DNA of 27,271 nucleotides from Anaerolineales bacterium. GTDB taxonomy: Bacteria; Chloroflexota; Anaerolineae; Anaerolineales; Villigracilaceae. The notes under the pieces were generated by a model. It was not told the origin of the DNA. It saw only the letters and a list, made by a program, of their open reading frames with translations, and did not search any database. Both the position numbers and the translations under genes were made by a program. Below, in pieces: positions 1-6,531 of this stretch (the first letter of the stretch is position 1; every line of letters starts with the position of its first letter). The DNA is taken from positions 1-27,271 of the forward strand of contig JAFGKO010000004.1 in the NCBI GenBank assembly GCA_016928525.1. The letters are read 5' to 3'.

Positions 1-616
1 AGATGAAATCGGATTCCCGCAGCAACGTATCCAGGTCTGTCGAAACGGCGGGCAGGCCTGAGGGCGGAGTTGAAGCGCCGGGTTCATAATACAGGATGCG
101 CATGTTAAAGCCGCTTGCCCGTTTGGCCAGCGCCTGCCCGATGCGCCCGAACCCGACGATGCCCAGCGTTGCGCCGGCAAAGTCGACTCCCAGCAGCATC
201 GACGGCCCCCAGGTTTTCCACTTCCCAGCGCGCAGGAATTTTTCGGCCTCCACTACGCGCCGCCCGGCCGCCATCATCAACGCGAAGGCCATGTCGGCGG
301 TGGCATCGGTCAGGATGCCGGGCGTATTGCCCACCGGGATGCCGCGTGCGGTGGCCGCTGCCACGTCGATGTTATCGAACCCGACGGCGTGGTTGCTGAT
401 GACCTTCAGCCCCGGCCCGGCCGCATCCATCACCTCGCCGTCGATGCGGTCGGTCAGCAGGCACAGCAGGCCGTCCACGCCGCGCACGCGTTCCAGCAGG
501 ACCTCGCGGCTGGGCGGCAGTTCCTCTGGCCAGACCTCGGCCTGGCAGGCTTCCTTGACGGGGTCGAGCCCCTTGTCGCGGATGATCCGCGTAACGAATA
601 CCTTTGGCTTTTCCAT
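1..616 (-). CDS. D-2-hydroxyacid dehydrogenase, glyoxylate/hydroxypyruvate reductase-like (3' end outside window)
   Basis: This reading frame runs from an ATG at 616-614 on the minus strand off the left edge, giving the first 205 residues of a protein that usually has about 320. It looks like a D-isomer-specific 2-hydroxyacid dehydrogenase of the GyaR/GhrB type, which reduces glyoxylate or hydroxypyruvate with NAD(P)H in the cytosol. The N-terminal catalytic half is followed by the Rossmann nucleotide-binding motif GFGRIG at residues 155-160. SNHAVGFDNID near residues 74-84 is also typical. The catalytic Arg, Glu and His lie in the missing part. It is divergent from a glycerate 2-kinase, so hydroxypyruvate to glycerate to phosphoglycerate is a sensible joint route (inference). 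The start has no usable Shine-Dalgarno and sits 6 nt after a TATACT box. Exact substrate is unknown; phosphoglycerate dehydrogenase is less likely. Confidence 0.85.
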   Translation of the reverse strand, partial: MEKPKVFVTRIIRDKGLDPVKEACQAEVWPEELPPSREVLLERVRGVDGLLCLLTDRIDGEVMDAAGPGLKVISNHAVGFDNIDVAAATARGIPVGNTPGILTDATADMAFALMMAAGRRVVEAEKFLRAGKWKTWGPSMLLGVDFAGATLGIVGFGRIGQALAKRASGFNMRILYYEPGASTPPSGLPAVSTDLDTLLRESDFI

Positions 617-636
617 ACCTGAAGTATACTGCAAGC
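617..636. promoter_or_regulatory. Shared palindromic -10 element for two divergent, apparently leaderless genes
   Basis: Only 20 bp separate the ATG at 616 (minus) from the GTG at 637 (plus). The middle 8 bp, AGTATACT at 623-630, are a perfect palindrome, so TATACT can be read on both strands (625-630 plus; 628-623 minus). On each strand exactly 6 nt lie between TATACT and the start codon, which puts the expected transcription start at or next to the start codon. No convincing -35 box was found on either side. The promoter role is inferred. Confidence 0.5.
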
Positions 637-1971
637 GTGGACGCCTCCCGCTTTTTCACGCATACTTTGCGCGACCCGCGCGTGGCGCGCATCCTGGCGG
701 CTGCCCTGGACGCCGTAGACCCGGGCGCTGCGGTCGATGTATACCTGGCTGCTAACTCGTTGTCCTCATCTGGTCGGGTTTTCGCTTTGGGATTGGGAAA
801 AGCGGCTGTGCCGATGACCCGGGCCTTATCCCGCCACACGGACCCCACTCGTGCCCTGGTCATTACCAAGCACGCTTCACCGCTAGACTTCGAACCTGCT
901 ACCATTATCGAGAGCGGACACCCGGTCCCGGACTCCCGCTCCCTGGCTGCCGGGCAGGCGGCGCTCGAATTCGTCTCCACCTTGCGCGAAGACGACCTGC
1001 TGGTCTGCCTGATCTCCGGTGGCGGATCAGCCCTGATGACCGCGCCCCTCGCGCCGCTGGAAGAAATGCAGGCGCTGACATCTGCCTTGCTGGCCTGTGG
1101 CGCGCGCATCGACGAGATCAACACCTTGCGCCGTCACCTGGACCGGGTCAAGGGAGGGAGATTGGCGGCAGCGACCAAAGCCCGCGTCCTGAGCCTGATC
1201 CTCTCGGACGTGGTCGGCAATCCGCTCGAAGCCATCGCCTCTGGCCCCACTGCCCCCGATCCGACGACGAGAGAGGATGCTTTGGGTGTGTTGGAGAAGT
1301 ATGAGCTCGGAAATAAACCACGGAGACACGGGGACACGGAGTCTCAAATTTTTTATACTTTGGGTCTTCGTGACTTTGTGGTGAATTCATCCGAGACCCC
1401 CAAACCAGACGACCCTATCTTCTCCCGCGTGCAAAACGTGATCGTGGGGGATAATGCACTGGCAGTCCAGGCTGCGTTAAGACAAGCTGAAAAGGAAGGC
1501 TTCCAGGCCGAATCCCTCGGAAGCGACTGGCAGGGCGAAGCGCGCGAAGTAGGCTTTGAATTAGCTCAAAAACTGCGTGTAACCACCAAATCGCAAGTCC
1601 ATCCCTTTTGCCTGATCGCAGGCGGCGAAACGACGGTCACCCTTCGTGAAGATGGCAACCCCGCTTCTACGAAGCGGGGCATAGGCGGACGCAACCAGGA
1701 GTTGGCGCTTGCGGCTGTCCCCGAATTAGCTGGGCTGGAAAATACCCTGCTTATTTCCCTTGCCACCGACGGCGAAGACGGCCCCACTGATGCGGCTGGG
1801 GCCGTCGTAAACGGAGAATCGCTCCGGCGCGCGGAAAAGCTCGGGTTGGAAGTGGCAGGCTATTTGTCCGGGCATGATGCGTACCCCTTCTTCGAGCAGT
1901 TGGGAGATTTGCTCACGATCAGGCCGACGGGGACAAATGTCAACGATTTGATGTTTCTGGTGAGGCTGTAA
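637..1971 (+). CDS. Glycerate 2-kinase (GckA/TtuD type, DUF4147 plus MOFRL)
   Basis: The protein (444 residues from GTG 637) is a D-glycerate 2-kinase that makes 2-phosphoglycerate from D-glycerate and ATP. Family motifs are in order: GLGKAA at residues 52-57, GHPVPD at 94-99, the glycine-rich LISGGGSAL at 125-133, SDVVGNPLEAIASGPT around 195-210, GRNQE at 351-355, and DGEDGPTDAAGA at 378-389 in the C-terminal MOFRL domain. An in-frame ATG at 604 would overlap the divergent gene; GTG 637 is preferred because TATACT lies 6 nt upstream. Two palindromic DNA pieces are inserted in frame: residues 226-251 (between the two domains) and 341-348 (just before GRNQE). The frame stays open through both, so the gene is probably functional, but the second lies close to a conserved motif. 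Confidence 0.88.
   Translation: MDASRFFTHTLRDPRVARILAAALDAVDPGAAVDVYLAANSLSSSGRVFALGLGKAAVPMTRALSRHTDPTRALVITKHASPLDFEPATIIESGHPVPDSRSLAAGQAALEFVSTLREDDLLVCLISGGGSALMTAPLAPLEEMQALTSALLACGARIDEINTLRRHLDRVKGGRLAAATKARVLSLILSDVVGNPLEAIASGPTAPDPTTREDALGVLEKYELGNKPRRHGDTESQIFYTLGLRDFVVNSSETPKPDDPIFSRVQNVIVGDNALAVQAALRQAEKEGFQAESLGSDWQGEAREVGFELAQKLRVTTKSQVHPFCLIAGGETTVTLREDGNPASTKRGIGGRNQELALAAVPELAGLENTLLISLATDGEDGPTDAAGAVVNGESLRRAEKLGLEVAGYLSGHDAYPFFEQLGDLLTIRPTGTNVNDLMFLVRL
1312..1387 (+). repeat. Palindromic repeat-like element inserted in frame in the glycerate kinase gene
   Basis: The left arm from 1317 (ACCACGGAGACACGGGGACA) and the right arm ending at about 1383 are inverted copies; most differences are G opposite T, so the RNA would still pair through G-U. 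The loop is AT-rich. The arms resemble intergenic palindromes of the type seen at 23821-23902. The encoded stretch replaces the usual helical linker before the conserved ETPKP motif. Boundaries are approximate. Confidence 0.6.
1659..1679 (+). repeat. Perfect 9-bp hairpin inside the glycerate kinase coding sequence
   Basis: CCCCGCTTC at 1659-1667 and GAAGCGGGG at 1671-1679 are exact reverse complements around a TAC loop. They encode about seven residues between the TVTLREDG and GIGGRNQE motifs, which normally lie nearly adjacent in this family. It looks like a second small in-frame insertion. Confidence 0.6.
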
Positions 1972-2035
1972 CCAGTTCTATCACATGTGCTGGTTCAAAT
2001 CCTTTGTTGTGAGCATCCCTTGGTTTCGATCCTGT

Positions 2036-3040
2036 CTACTTAAGCACGATTTCAATTGTAAATACCTGCCCAAATAAGTTGCCATTATCGTCAGCCATCT
2101 GCCAGGAGCTGGTAACAGTCCCGGAACCGCTGGGCGCAACCATTTTCAACGAAATATTTGCGCCATTCCCTGCCGCAACAAATCTGCGAATTTTGGTTGT
2201 GTCTGAACCAAACAGATCACCACCCACAAACGTGATCTTGAAATTCTCGTTCCAGTCACAGGTGCCGGAATTTTTGATCGCCCAGGTTTTGGTAAATGTA
2301 TCCCCGGGCTCCATTTCGGTGCCGTCGGGAATCGTCACATCGCTGACCAGGGTAGCATTGTAGCAACCGCTTGCTGTTGTGGTCGACGTTGCAGCCGTAC
2401 CGGGCAGGGTGATCGAAACTGAAAGCACCGGGCCAAACAGTTCTCCGGTGTCCGTTGCCAGTTGCCAGTTGCTGACCACTTTGCCCGAGCTATTTGGGGC
2501 AACCATTTGTAAAGTGATGTCCTTTGTGTTGCCAACCGGAACTCTGCTCCGGACTTTGATCGTGTCTGAACCAAATATGTCGCCGCCGACATGGGTGAGC
2601 TTGAAATCCGCGGTCCAGTCACAGGTACCTGAGTTGGACAGTCGCCATACTTTTTCGAATTTGGCCCCCGGATCGAACTTCGTACCAGCCGGGATGGTCA
2701 CATCCGTCACAAGGACTGCATCATAACAACCATTCGCAGTTGAGGAAAACGTGGGCGCGGCAGTCATTACTAAAAATGTGGGCGAAGCGACTATCGTGGA
2801 GGTGGTAAGTACCAAGGGTTGCACAGTTGGGCTGGCAAGCGGCGTAAATGTCGGCTCCGGTGTGTTCGTTGCAACTGGCATCGCCAGAGCGGTTTGTGTG
2901 TATTCAATAGCAAGCGTGGCTGCCACCTGGGTAAAAAGCGCGTTCATATCCGGTGTTGGCGCTGGTGTTTCTGATGGACCACAGGCGCTCAGGACCAGCA
3001 TCATAACAACCGTGATGAGAAAATAGGATTTTCGAATCAT
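2036..3040 (-). CDS. Lipoprotein with two tandem NBR1-type Ig-like domains
   Basis: The start is ATG 3040, preceded by AAAGGA with a 5-nt gap; the longer frame to 3121 has no signal. The 334-residue protein opens with a lipoprotein signal (LSAC, Cys20), then a Thr/Pro-rich stretch (about 21-103), and two homologous domains at about 104-212 and 225-334. Both have the pattern GCY-N/D-A-LV-DVTIP-G, W-N-S-G-T-C-DW, GSDT, MVAP, SSWQ/SNWQ and LFG. This is the NBR1-like Ig domain often seen in surface proteins of Chloroflexota. The two domains are clearly a tandem duplication. It probably sits on the outside of the membrane and binds something by its Ig modules; the ligand is unknown. It is convergent with the glycerate kinase. 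Confidence 0.85.
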   Translation of the reverse strand: MIRKSYFLITVVMMLVLSACGPSETPAPTPDMNALFTQVAATLAIEYTQTALAMPVATNTPEPTFTPLASPTVQPLVLTTSTIVASPTFLVMTAAPTFSSTANGCYDAVLVTDVTIPAGTKFDPGAKFEKVWRLSNSGTCDWTADFKLTHVGGDIFGSDTIKVRSRVPVGNTKDITLQMVAPNSSGKVVSNWQLATDTGELFGPVLSVSITLPGTAATSTTTASGCYNATLVSDVTIPDGTEMEPGDTFTKTWAIKNSGTCDWNENFKITFVGGDLFGSDTTKIRRFVAAGNGANISLKMVAPSGSGTVTSSWQMADDNGNLFGQVFTIEIVLK

Positions 3041-3081
3041 TTTTGTCCTTTCGAGGGTCGAATTGTACACCTGGCATGTTG

Positions 3082-3087
3082 AGTATA
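3082..3087 (-). promoter_or_regulatory. Candidate -10 box for the Ig-like lipoprotein gene
   Basis: TATACT reads on the minus strand at 3087-3082, which would give a leader of roughly 36 nt that includes the AAAGGA ribosome site. The same stretch reads TATAAT on the plus strand at 3084-3089, facing the peptidase remnant. No good -35 was found for either, so this is tentative. Confidence 0.35.
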
Positions 3088-3120
3088 ATCGAATTGCAAG
3101 TTTCACGATTGTCAATCTCA

Positions 3121-3429
3121 TTTTCCCTGGCCGATGAGATATTGCTCTTCTGCGAGGAGCGCGGGTTCGCGGAGTACATGGTGCCCGGCTTCGAGCACGG
3201 GATCGGCATGCTCGGTGACGAATGACGCATCGGCAGGAACGACGGGCCTTTCCCCTACTGGACGAATCCGGACCACGTCTACGAACCCAACGAGATGCTG
3301 ATTTGCGCCCTGCAATACGCCTGCCCGGAAGAAGAGATCGGCTTCCGCTATGAAAATGCGATTCGGATCACCGCGGATGGTTGCGAGACCATGTCCAAGT
3401 ATCCGCTGGCAGTGGAGGAGATCGAATAA
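3121..3429 (+). pseudogene. C-terminal remnant of an M24 (Xaa-Pro peptidase/creatinase-like) metallopeptidase, with an in-frame TGA
   Basis: Translating the frame from 3121 gives LADEILLFCEERGF, then GFEHGIGMLGDE, then TGA at 3226-3228. The same frame stays open after the TGA and continues with GRNDGPFPYW, EPNEMLICALQYACPEEE, IGFRYENAIRITADGCE and a TAA at 3427-3429. This matches the C-terminal third of pita-bread M24 peptidases: the metal-ligand HGIG, the long strand with a Glu ligand, and the final EN-I-T-GCE strand. All upstream sequence of the gene is missing. The TGA stands where a Trp would fit, one base from TGG. TGA is a normal stop for neighbouring genes here, so truncation plus nonsense mutation is the simplest reading. 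No start or ribosome site is evident. Confidence 0.75.
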
Positions 3430-3496
3430 GATCAGTTTAATTTCCGGGGCAGATTTATTTGCGTCCAAACTACCCCGTAGGGTGTCAGGATTGGTT

Positions 3497-3530
3497 CACA
3501 AATAACCTGCGGGGTGGTGGTTATTTTGTG
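3497..3530. repeat. Inverted repeat upstream of the CAP-LysM gene
   Basis: CACAAATAACC (3497-3507) and GGTTATTTTGTG (3519-3530) pair with a single-base bulge around an 11-nt GC-rich loop. It ends about 40 bp before the putative -10 at 3569. No T-run follows, so a terminator is unlikely; an operator or transcript hairpin is possible. Confidence 0.35.
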
Positions 3531-3568
3531 TACTGCTTCTTGGCCTCGTTTCAGGAGTTAGCATCAAA

Positions 3569-3580
3569 TATAATTACCGT
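3569..3580 (+). promoter_or_regulatory. -10 box 6 nt before the CAP-LysM start codon (leaderless type)
   Basis: A consensus TATAAT at 3569-3574 is followed by six bases and then ATG 3581. There is no Shine-Dalgarno sequence. The -35 region is poor. Confidence 0.5.
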
Positions 3581-4978
3581 ATGCGTTTCCACCGTATTCT
3601 TGGCTGGTTTGTGCTCCTCGTGTTCGGGATTGGAGCATTCTATCGTCCACAGGTTGTCCAGGCGGGCGAGATCCAGCCTGCCCCGCCAAGTCAGGTCAGC
3701 GCCTATGATTTGATCCTGGCGATGAACACCTTGCGCGTTTCCTATGGACTCCCGGCTCTCATCGAGGACCCAATTGTGAATGCTGTGGCCCAGTCGACGG
3801 CAGCGATCATGGCTGCCAACAATATGTCCTGGCACATTGGGGATGTGCGCGGTCGGCTGGCTGCTGCCGGATATGGGGCTGGCAGCACGGTCTGGGCAAC
3901 GGAAAATTTTGCCGTGAGCGGCGGAGGCATGGGCATCGATCAGATCATGGCGGTCTGGGCTGACCCGGATCACATGCGCCCGGCGGTCGAACCGGCGTAC
4001 TGCAATGTGGGCGCAGGCGTGGCTACGGCGAATGGAAAGACCTATTACATCTTGCAAGCTGCTTATGTTTCCGGGCAGGAGTGCGGTAGTTCATCCTCCT
4101 CTTCAGGAGGCACTTCGCGAGGGGAAACGGGGTCGGGCGCGGTACCCCAGTTGATCGTACCGGTAAAAATTGCCACACCAGATGCAGATGGGGTGATCTA
4201 TCATGTTGTTCAGGCGGGTCAATCCTTTTGGTCGATTGCGATTGCCTACCAGATCACCATCCAGGACCTGGAGACCTGGAACAACACCTCCCGCGAGACA
4301 CCCTTGCAAGCCGGGCAGCGCTTATTCATCCCCAACAAGAACACGCAAGGCTACACCACACCGACTCCATTTGGCATGATCGTGCCCCAAACCCCGGATG
4401 CGGATGGCAAAATCATCCATGAGGTACAGCCTTATCAGGCCTTGTACACAATCGCTGAGGCCTATCACATTTCTGTGGACCGGATCTTGACCCTGAACGG
4501 ACTCCAGGCGGATTGGCCCTTGCAAATTGGCCAGAAACTTGTGATCTCTCTGGGTAACATCACTCCCAGTCCGACGCTGATGCCCATCCAGAGTCTCACA
4601 CCCGAGGCGGATGGCAGCTATTACCACACGGTCCAGAGCGGCGAAACGCTCTCCTGGATTGCTGGCCTGTACGATGTCCCGCTTGCGGATTTGATGGCAT
4701 GGAATGGACTGAACAATGCCTCGGTCATTCGCCCGGAACAAAGATTGCTCCTGCGCGTCACCCCGCCCCCCACGTCCACTGCTACTACGACCCCCAGTCC
4801 AACCATGGTTGCGCCCTCTCCTTCCCCCTCCGTGACCCAACCCTCGCCGGTGGGAACCCCATCTACGGATGAAACCGGGTCCTCGCGTGGATCTAACCTG
4901 GGCCTTGTCTTAGGCCTGACCGCAATCATGCTTGGCGGAGGGGGATTGCTCTGGTGGAGATTTGCACGCAAAAAGTAA
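3581..4978 (+). CDS. Membrane-anchored surface protein with a CAP (SCP/PR1) domain and three LysM repeats
   Basis: The 465-residue protein has an N-terminal signal peptide (hydrophobic 8-20, likely cleavage near 28), a CAP/SCP domain at about 41-164, a serine-rich linker, LysM domains at about 207-251, 279-323 and 348-393, a Pro/Thr/Ser linker at 394-437, a membrane helix at about 438-459 and a positively charged FARKK tail. Each LysM is preceded by the short motif TP(D/E)ADG, so the repeat unit is linker plus LysM. LysM modules bind GlcNAc-containing glycans such as peptidoglycan; the CAP domain's activity in bacteria is mostly unknown. The C-terminal helix plus basic tail should leave the protein outside and anchored. 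It is monocistronic and convergent with the tetR gene. Confidence 0.88.
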   Translation: MRFHRILGWFVLLVFGIGAFYRPQVVQAGEIQPAPPSQVSAYDLILAMNTLRVSYGLPALIEDPIVNAVAQSTAAIMAANNMSWHIGDVRGRLAAAGYGAGSTVWATENFAVSGGGMGIDQIMAVWADPDHMRPAVEPAYCNVGAGVATANGKTYYILQAAYVSGQECGSSSSSSGGTSRGETGSGAVPQLIVPVKIATPDADGVIYHVVQAGQSFWSIAIAYQITIQDLETWNNTSRETPLQAGQRLFIPNKNTQGYTTPTPFGMIVPQTPDADGKIIHEVQPYQALYTIAEAYHISVDRILTLNGLQADWPLQIGQKLVISLGNITPSPTLMPIQSLTPEADGSYYHTVQSGETLSWIAGLYDVPLADLMAWNGLNNASVIRPEQRLLLRVTPPPTSTATTTPSPTMVAPSPSPSVTQPSPVGTPSTDETGSSRGSNLGLVLGLTAIMLGGGGLLWWRFARKK

Positions 4979-5027
4979 CCCCCCGCTCGAAAACTCTTCT
5001 GCCAAAGTTCTTGTATCTCTCAATCGC

Positions 5028-5051
5028 TTCTGTAAACCCCAGTTTACAGAA
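5028..5051. terminator. Hairpin between convergent genes (possible weak bidirectional terminator)
   Basis: TTCTGTAAAC (5028-5037) and GTTTACAGAA (5042-5051) form a perfect 10-bp stem with a CCCA loop, just past the stop of tetR and 50 bp past the stop of the CAP-LysM gene. No T-run follows on either strand, so termination is only suggested by position. Confidence 0.4.
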
Positions 5052-5056
5052 AGGCT

Positions 5057-5656
5057 CTATCCATTTCCTTTGTTTCGAATGATATAAACCAAAATATCTT
5101 TCAGGGGCGCTTTTTCCAAAACGGTGTGGGAAATCTGGCCTTCGAGCAGCAAAGAGATAAATCCGTGGACGGTCCCCCACAGGCTCAGCGCGATTAAATC
5201 GGAGTCACCGCTTTTCAGGATTTCAGCCCCCTGGCAGACTTCAACGATTTCCACTACCTGACGGAAGTTTTTCTGAGAGGCTTCGACAAAATCAGGATAC
5301 GCTTTTTCCTTATCGAGCACGCTGGAAAACATAAGCTTAAACCGGTCAGGAGTATTCAGCGCAAACTGCACGTAAGCCCAGGCGGCTTCAATAAGCAGGG
5401 TTTCCGGATTTGTCTGATAAGTTTCCTTGACGGCTTCGATCTGAGAATATAGCTGTTTGAACCCCTCGGTGGAGATGGCCCCGATGAGCGCCTGCTTGTC
5501 CCTGAAGTGGGCATAGGGCGCAGCATGACTGACCCCGGCTTGCTTCGCCACCTTGCGCAGACTCAGTCCGCCCAAGCCTTCGCTCCCCAAAATCTCCGTC
5601 CCGGCTTTGATCAGCGCGTTTTTCAGGTCGCCATGATGGTAGGGAGTGGGTGACAT
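5057..5656 (-). CDS. TetR/AcrR-family transcriptional regulator with WHG-type C-terminal domain
   Basis: The 199-residue protein has the N-terminal TetR helix-turn-helix at about 10-57 (LSLRKVAKQAGVSHAAPYAHFRDKQAL) and a C-terminal ligand-binding region with the WGTVHGFISLLLEGQ stretch typical of WHG-domain TetR regulators. It is divergent from the aldolase-led gene run, and a perfect palindrome fills the shared promoter, so it very probably represses both itself and that run until a pathway intermediate binds (inference). The start lies 6 nt after a TAAGAT -10 box and has no Shine-Dalgarno. Confidence 0.88.
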   Translation of the reverse strand: MSPTPYHHGDLKNALIKAGTEILGSEGLGGLSLRKVAKQAGVSHAAPYAHFRDKQALIGAISTEGFKQLYSQIEAVKETYQTNPETLLIEAAWAYVQFALNTPDRFKLMFSSVLDKEKAYPDFVEASQKNFRQVVEIVEVCQGAEILKSGDSDLIALSLWGTVHGFISLLLEGQISHTVLEKAPLKDILVYIIRNKGNG

Positions 5657-5691
5657 AAGTTAATCTTAAGTCTAAATCTTGACACTGTCAA
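5657..5691 (-). promoter_or_regulatory. tetR promoter, leaderless type
   Basis: On the minus strand TTGACA (5691-5686), a 17-bp spacer, and TAAGAT (5668-5663) form a near-consensus promoter. Six bases later comes the ATG at 5656, so transcription should begin at the start codon. Confidence 0.75.
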
Positions 5692-5694
5692 GAT
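5676..5694. promoter_or_regulatory. Perfect palindromic operator spanning both divergent -35 boxes
   Basis: ATCTTGACACTGTCAAGAT is a perfect 9-1-9 palindrome. The two -35 boxes (TTGACA at 5679-5684 plus, and TTGACA on the minus strand at 5691-5686) are the two arms. One bound regulator dimer would block polymerase on both strands. A degenerate copy (13 of 17 positions) lies at 5708-5724, 30 bp centre to centre, over the aldolase transcription start. TetR binding is inferred. Confidence 0.75.
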
Positions 5695-5707
5695 GGTGGC
5701 GTATAAT
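5679..5707 (+). promoter_or_regulatory. Promoter of the aldolase-led gene run
   Basis: TTGACA (5679-5684), 17-bp spacer and TATAAT (5702-5707) are a full consensus sigma-70-type promoter. The start should fall near 5713-5715, giving a leader of about 25 nt that carries the ribosome site AGGAGG at 5730-5735. Confidence 0.8.
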
Positions 5708-5739
5708 CTTTACACCGTCTAGTTCATGCAGGAGGCTGG

Positions 5740-6426
5740 ATGAGCCAGTACCAGATTGTCAAGCAGCAGATCGTGAAAACGGCCCAGAACCTTGTCCGCA
5801 TGGGCTATTTGATGGCGACCGGGGGAAACATTTCCATGCGCATTCTCGGACAGGGTGCTTTTGCCATCACCCCATCCAATTTCGATTACATGAAGATGAC
5901 CCCGGAGGATGTCTGCATCCTGGATTTTGAGTTGGAGAAGCTCGCAGGCGAGTTGAAACCGTCGGTCGAGGCAGCCATGCACGGGGCTATCTACCAGGTT
6001 CGCGGGGATGTGAACGCGATTGTTCACACCCACCAGGTCTACGCCAGCACGCTGACCCTGATCCGGGCGCCGATCCCGGCCTTGTTCGACGAGCAGGCCC
6101 GCTTTCTGGGGCGCAGCGTGGAGATTATCCCGTATGCCCCCTCTGGGACCAGGATGTTGAAAAACAAGATCGCAAAGCATGTCAAAAAACACAACAATGC
6201 TTATATGATGCAGAATCACGGCGCACTGATCTTCGGTCACGACATGGAGCGCGCCGTTCACAACGTCGAAATCCTGGAAAAGTGCGCGCTGGCTTACCTG
6301 TTGGCGATTGTCTCGGAACGCAAGGTCAGCAAGATTCCGCTGGCTGTGAGGGAGATCGCCTTTGCCAAGTTGCGCAAGGACCAGAAAAAGATCGAGGCAG
6401 GCGATTTCGAGACTGGAGGGGAATAG
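5740..6426 (+). CDS. Class II (zinc) aldolase, L-fuculose-phosphate aldolase/adducin family
   Basis: The 228-residue protein is a full-length class II aldolase of the FucA/AraD superfamily. It shows the phosphate-binding loop TGGNIS at 27-32, the catalytic/zinc Glu77 in KPSVEAAMH, the zinc histidines H96 and H98 in VHTH, and H160 in QNHGAL. FucA-type members split a ketose-1-phosphate to dihydroxyacetone phosphate plus an aldehyde; AraD-type members epimerise ribulose-5-phosphate, and others decarboxylate. The neighbouring FGGY kinase supports a sugar-phosphate substrate, and the glycolate oxidase genes would suit a glycolaldehyde- or lactaldehyde-derived product (inference). It is the first gene after the TetR-type operator and has a strong AGGAGG ribosome site. 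Confidence 0.85.
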   Translation: MSQYQIVKQQIVKTAQNLVRMGYLMATGGNISMRILGQGAFAITPSNFDYMKMTPEDVCILDFELEKLAGELKPSVEAAMHGAIYQVRGDVNAIVHTHQVYASTLTLIRAPIPALFDEQARFLGRSVEIIPYAPSGTRMLKNKIAKHVKKHNNAYMMQNHGALIFGHDMERAVHNVEILEKCALAYLLAIVSERKVSKIPLAVREIAFAKLRKDQKKIEAGDFETGGE

Positions 6427-6433
6427 ATTAGAT

Positions 6434-6515
6434 TGTCATTGCGAGCGTAGCGAAGCAATCTCCTGTTTTCATGCCAATAATGAGATTGCTTCGGGCTAAC
6501 GCCCTCGCAATGACA
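6434..6515. repeat. REP/MITE-like palindromic element between aldolase and aminotransferase genes
   Basis: The left end TGTCATTGCGAG...GAAGCAATCTC and the right end GAGATTGCTTCG...CTCGCAATGACA are inverted copies about 30 bp long, with a short AT-rich centre. Elements with these ends are widespread in bacterial intergenic regions (from memory). It would form a long hairpin in the transcript between the two genes. Confidence 0.75.
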
Positions 6516-6531
6516 TCTTCAAAGAGTATCT

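Noticed and set aside
372..1124. 250-residue minus-strand frame across the start of the glycerate kinase
   Set aside because: It is antisense to two well-supported genes, has no family motif, and its C-terminal part is the wrong frame of the real dehydrogenase.
3226..3228. TGA in the M24 remnant read as selenocysteine or reassigned tryptophan
   Set aside because: TGA is used as a normal stop by several intact genes here (for example at 9272-9274 and 10496-10498), no SECIS-like hairpin follows, and the gene lacks its 5' two-thirds.
5028..5051. Strong intrinsic terminator
   Set aside because: The stem is perfect but there is no T-run on either side, so it is kept only as a weak, low-confidence candidate.
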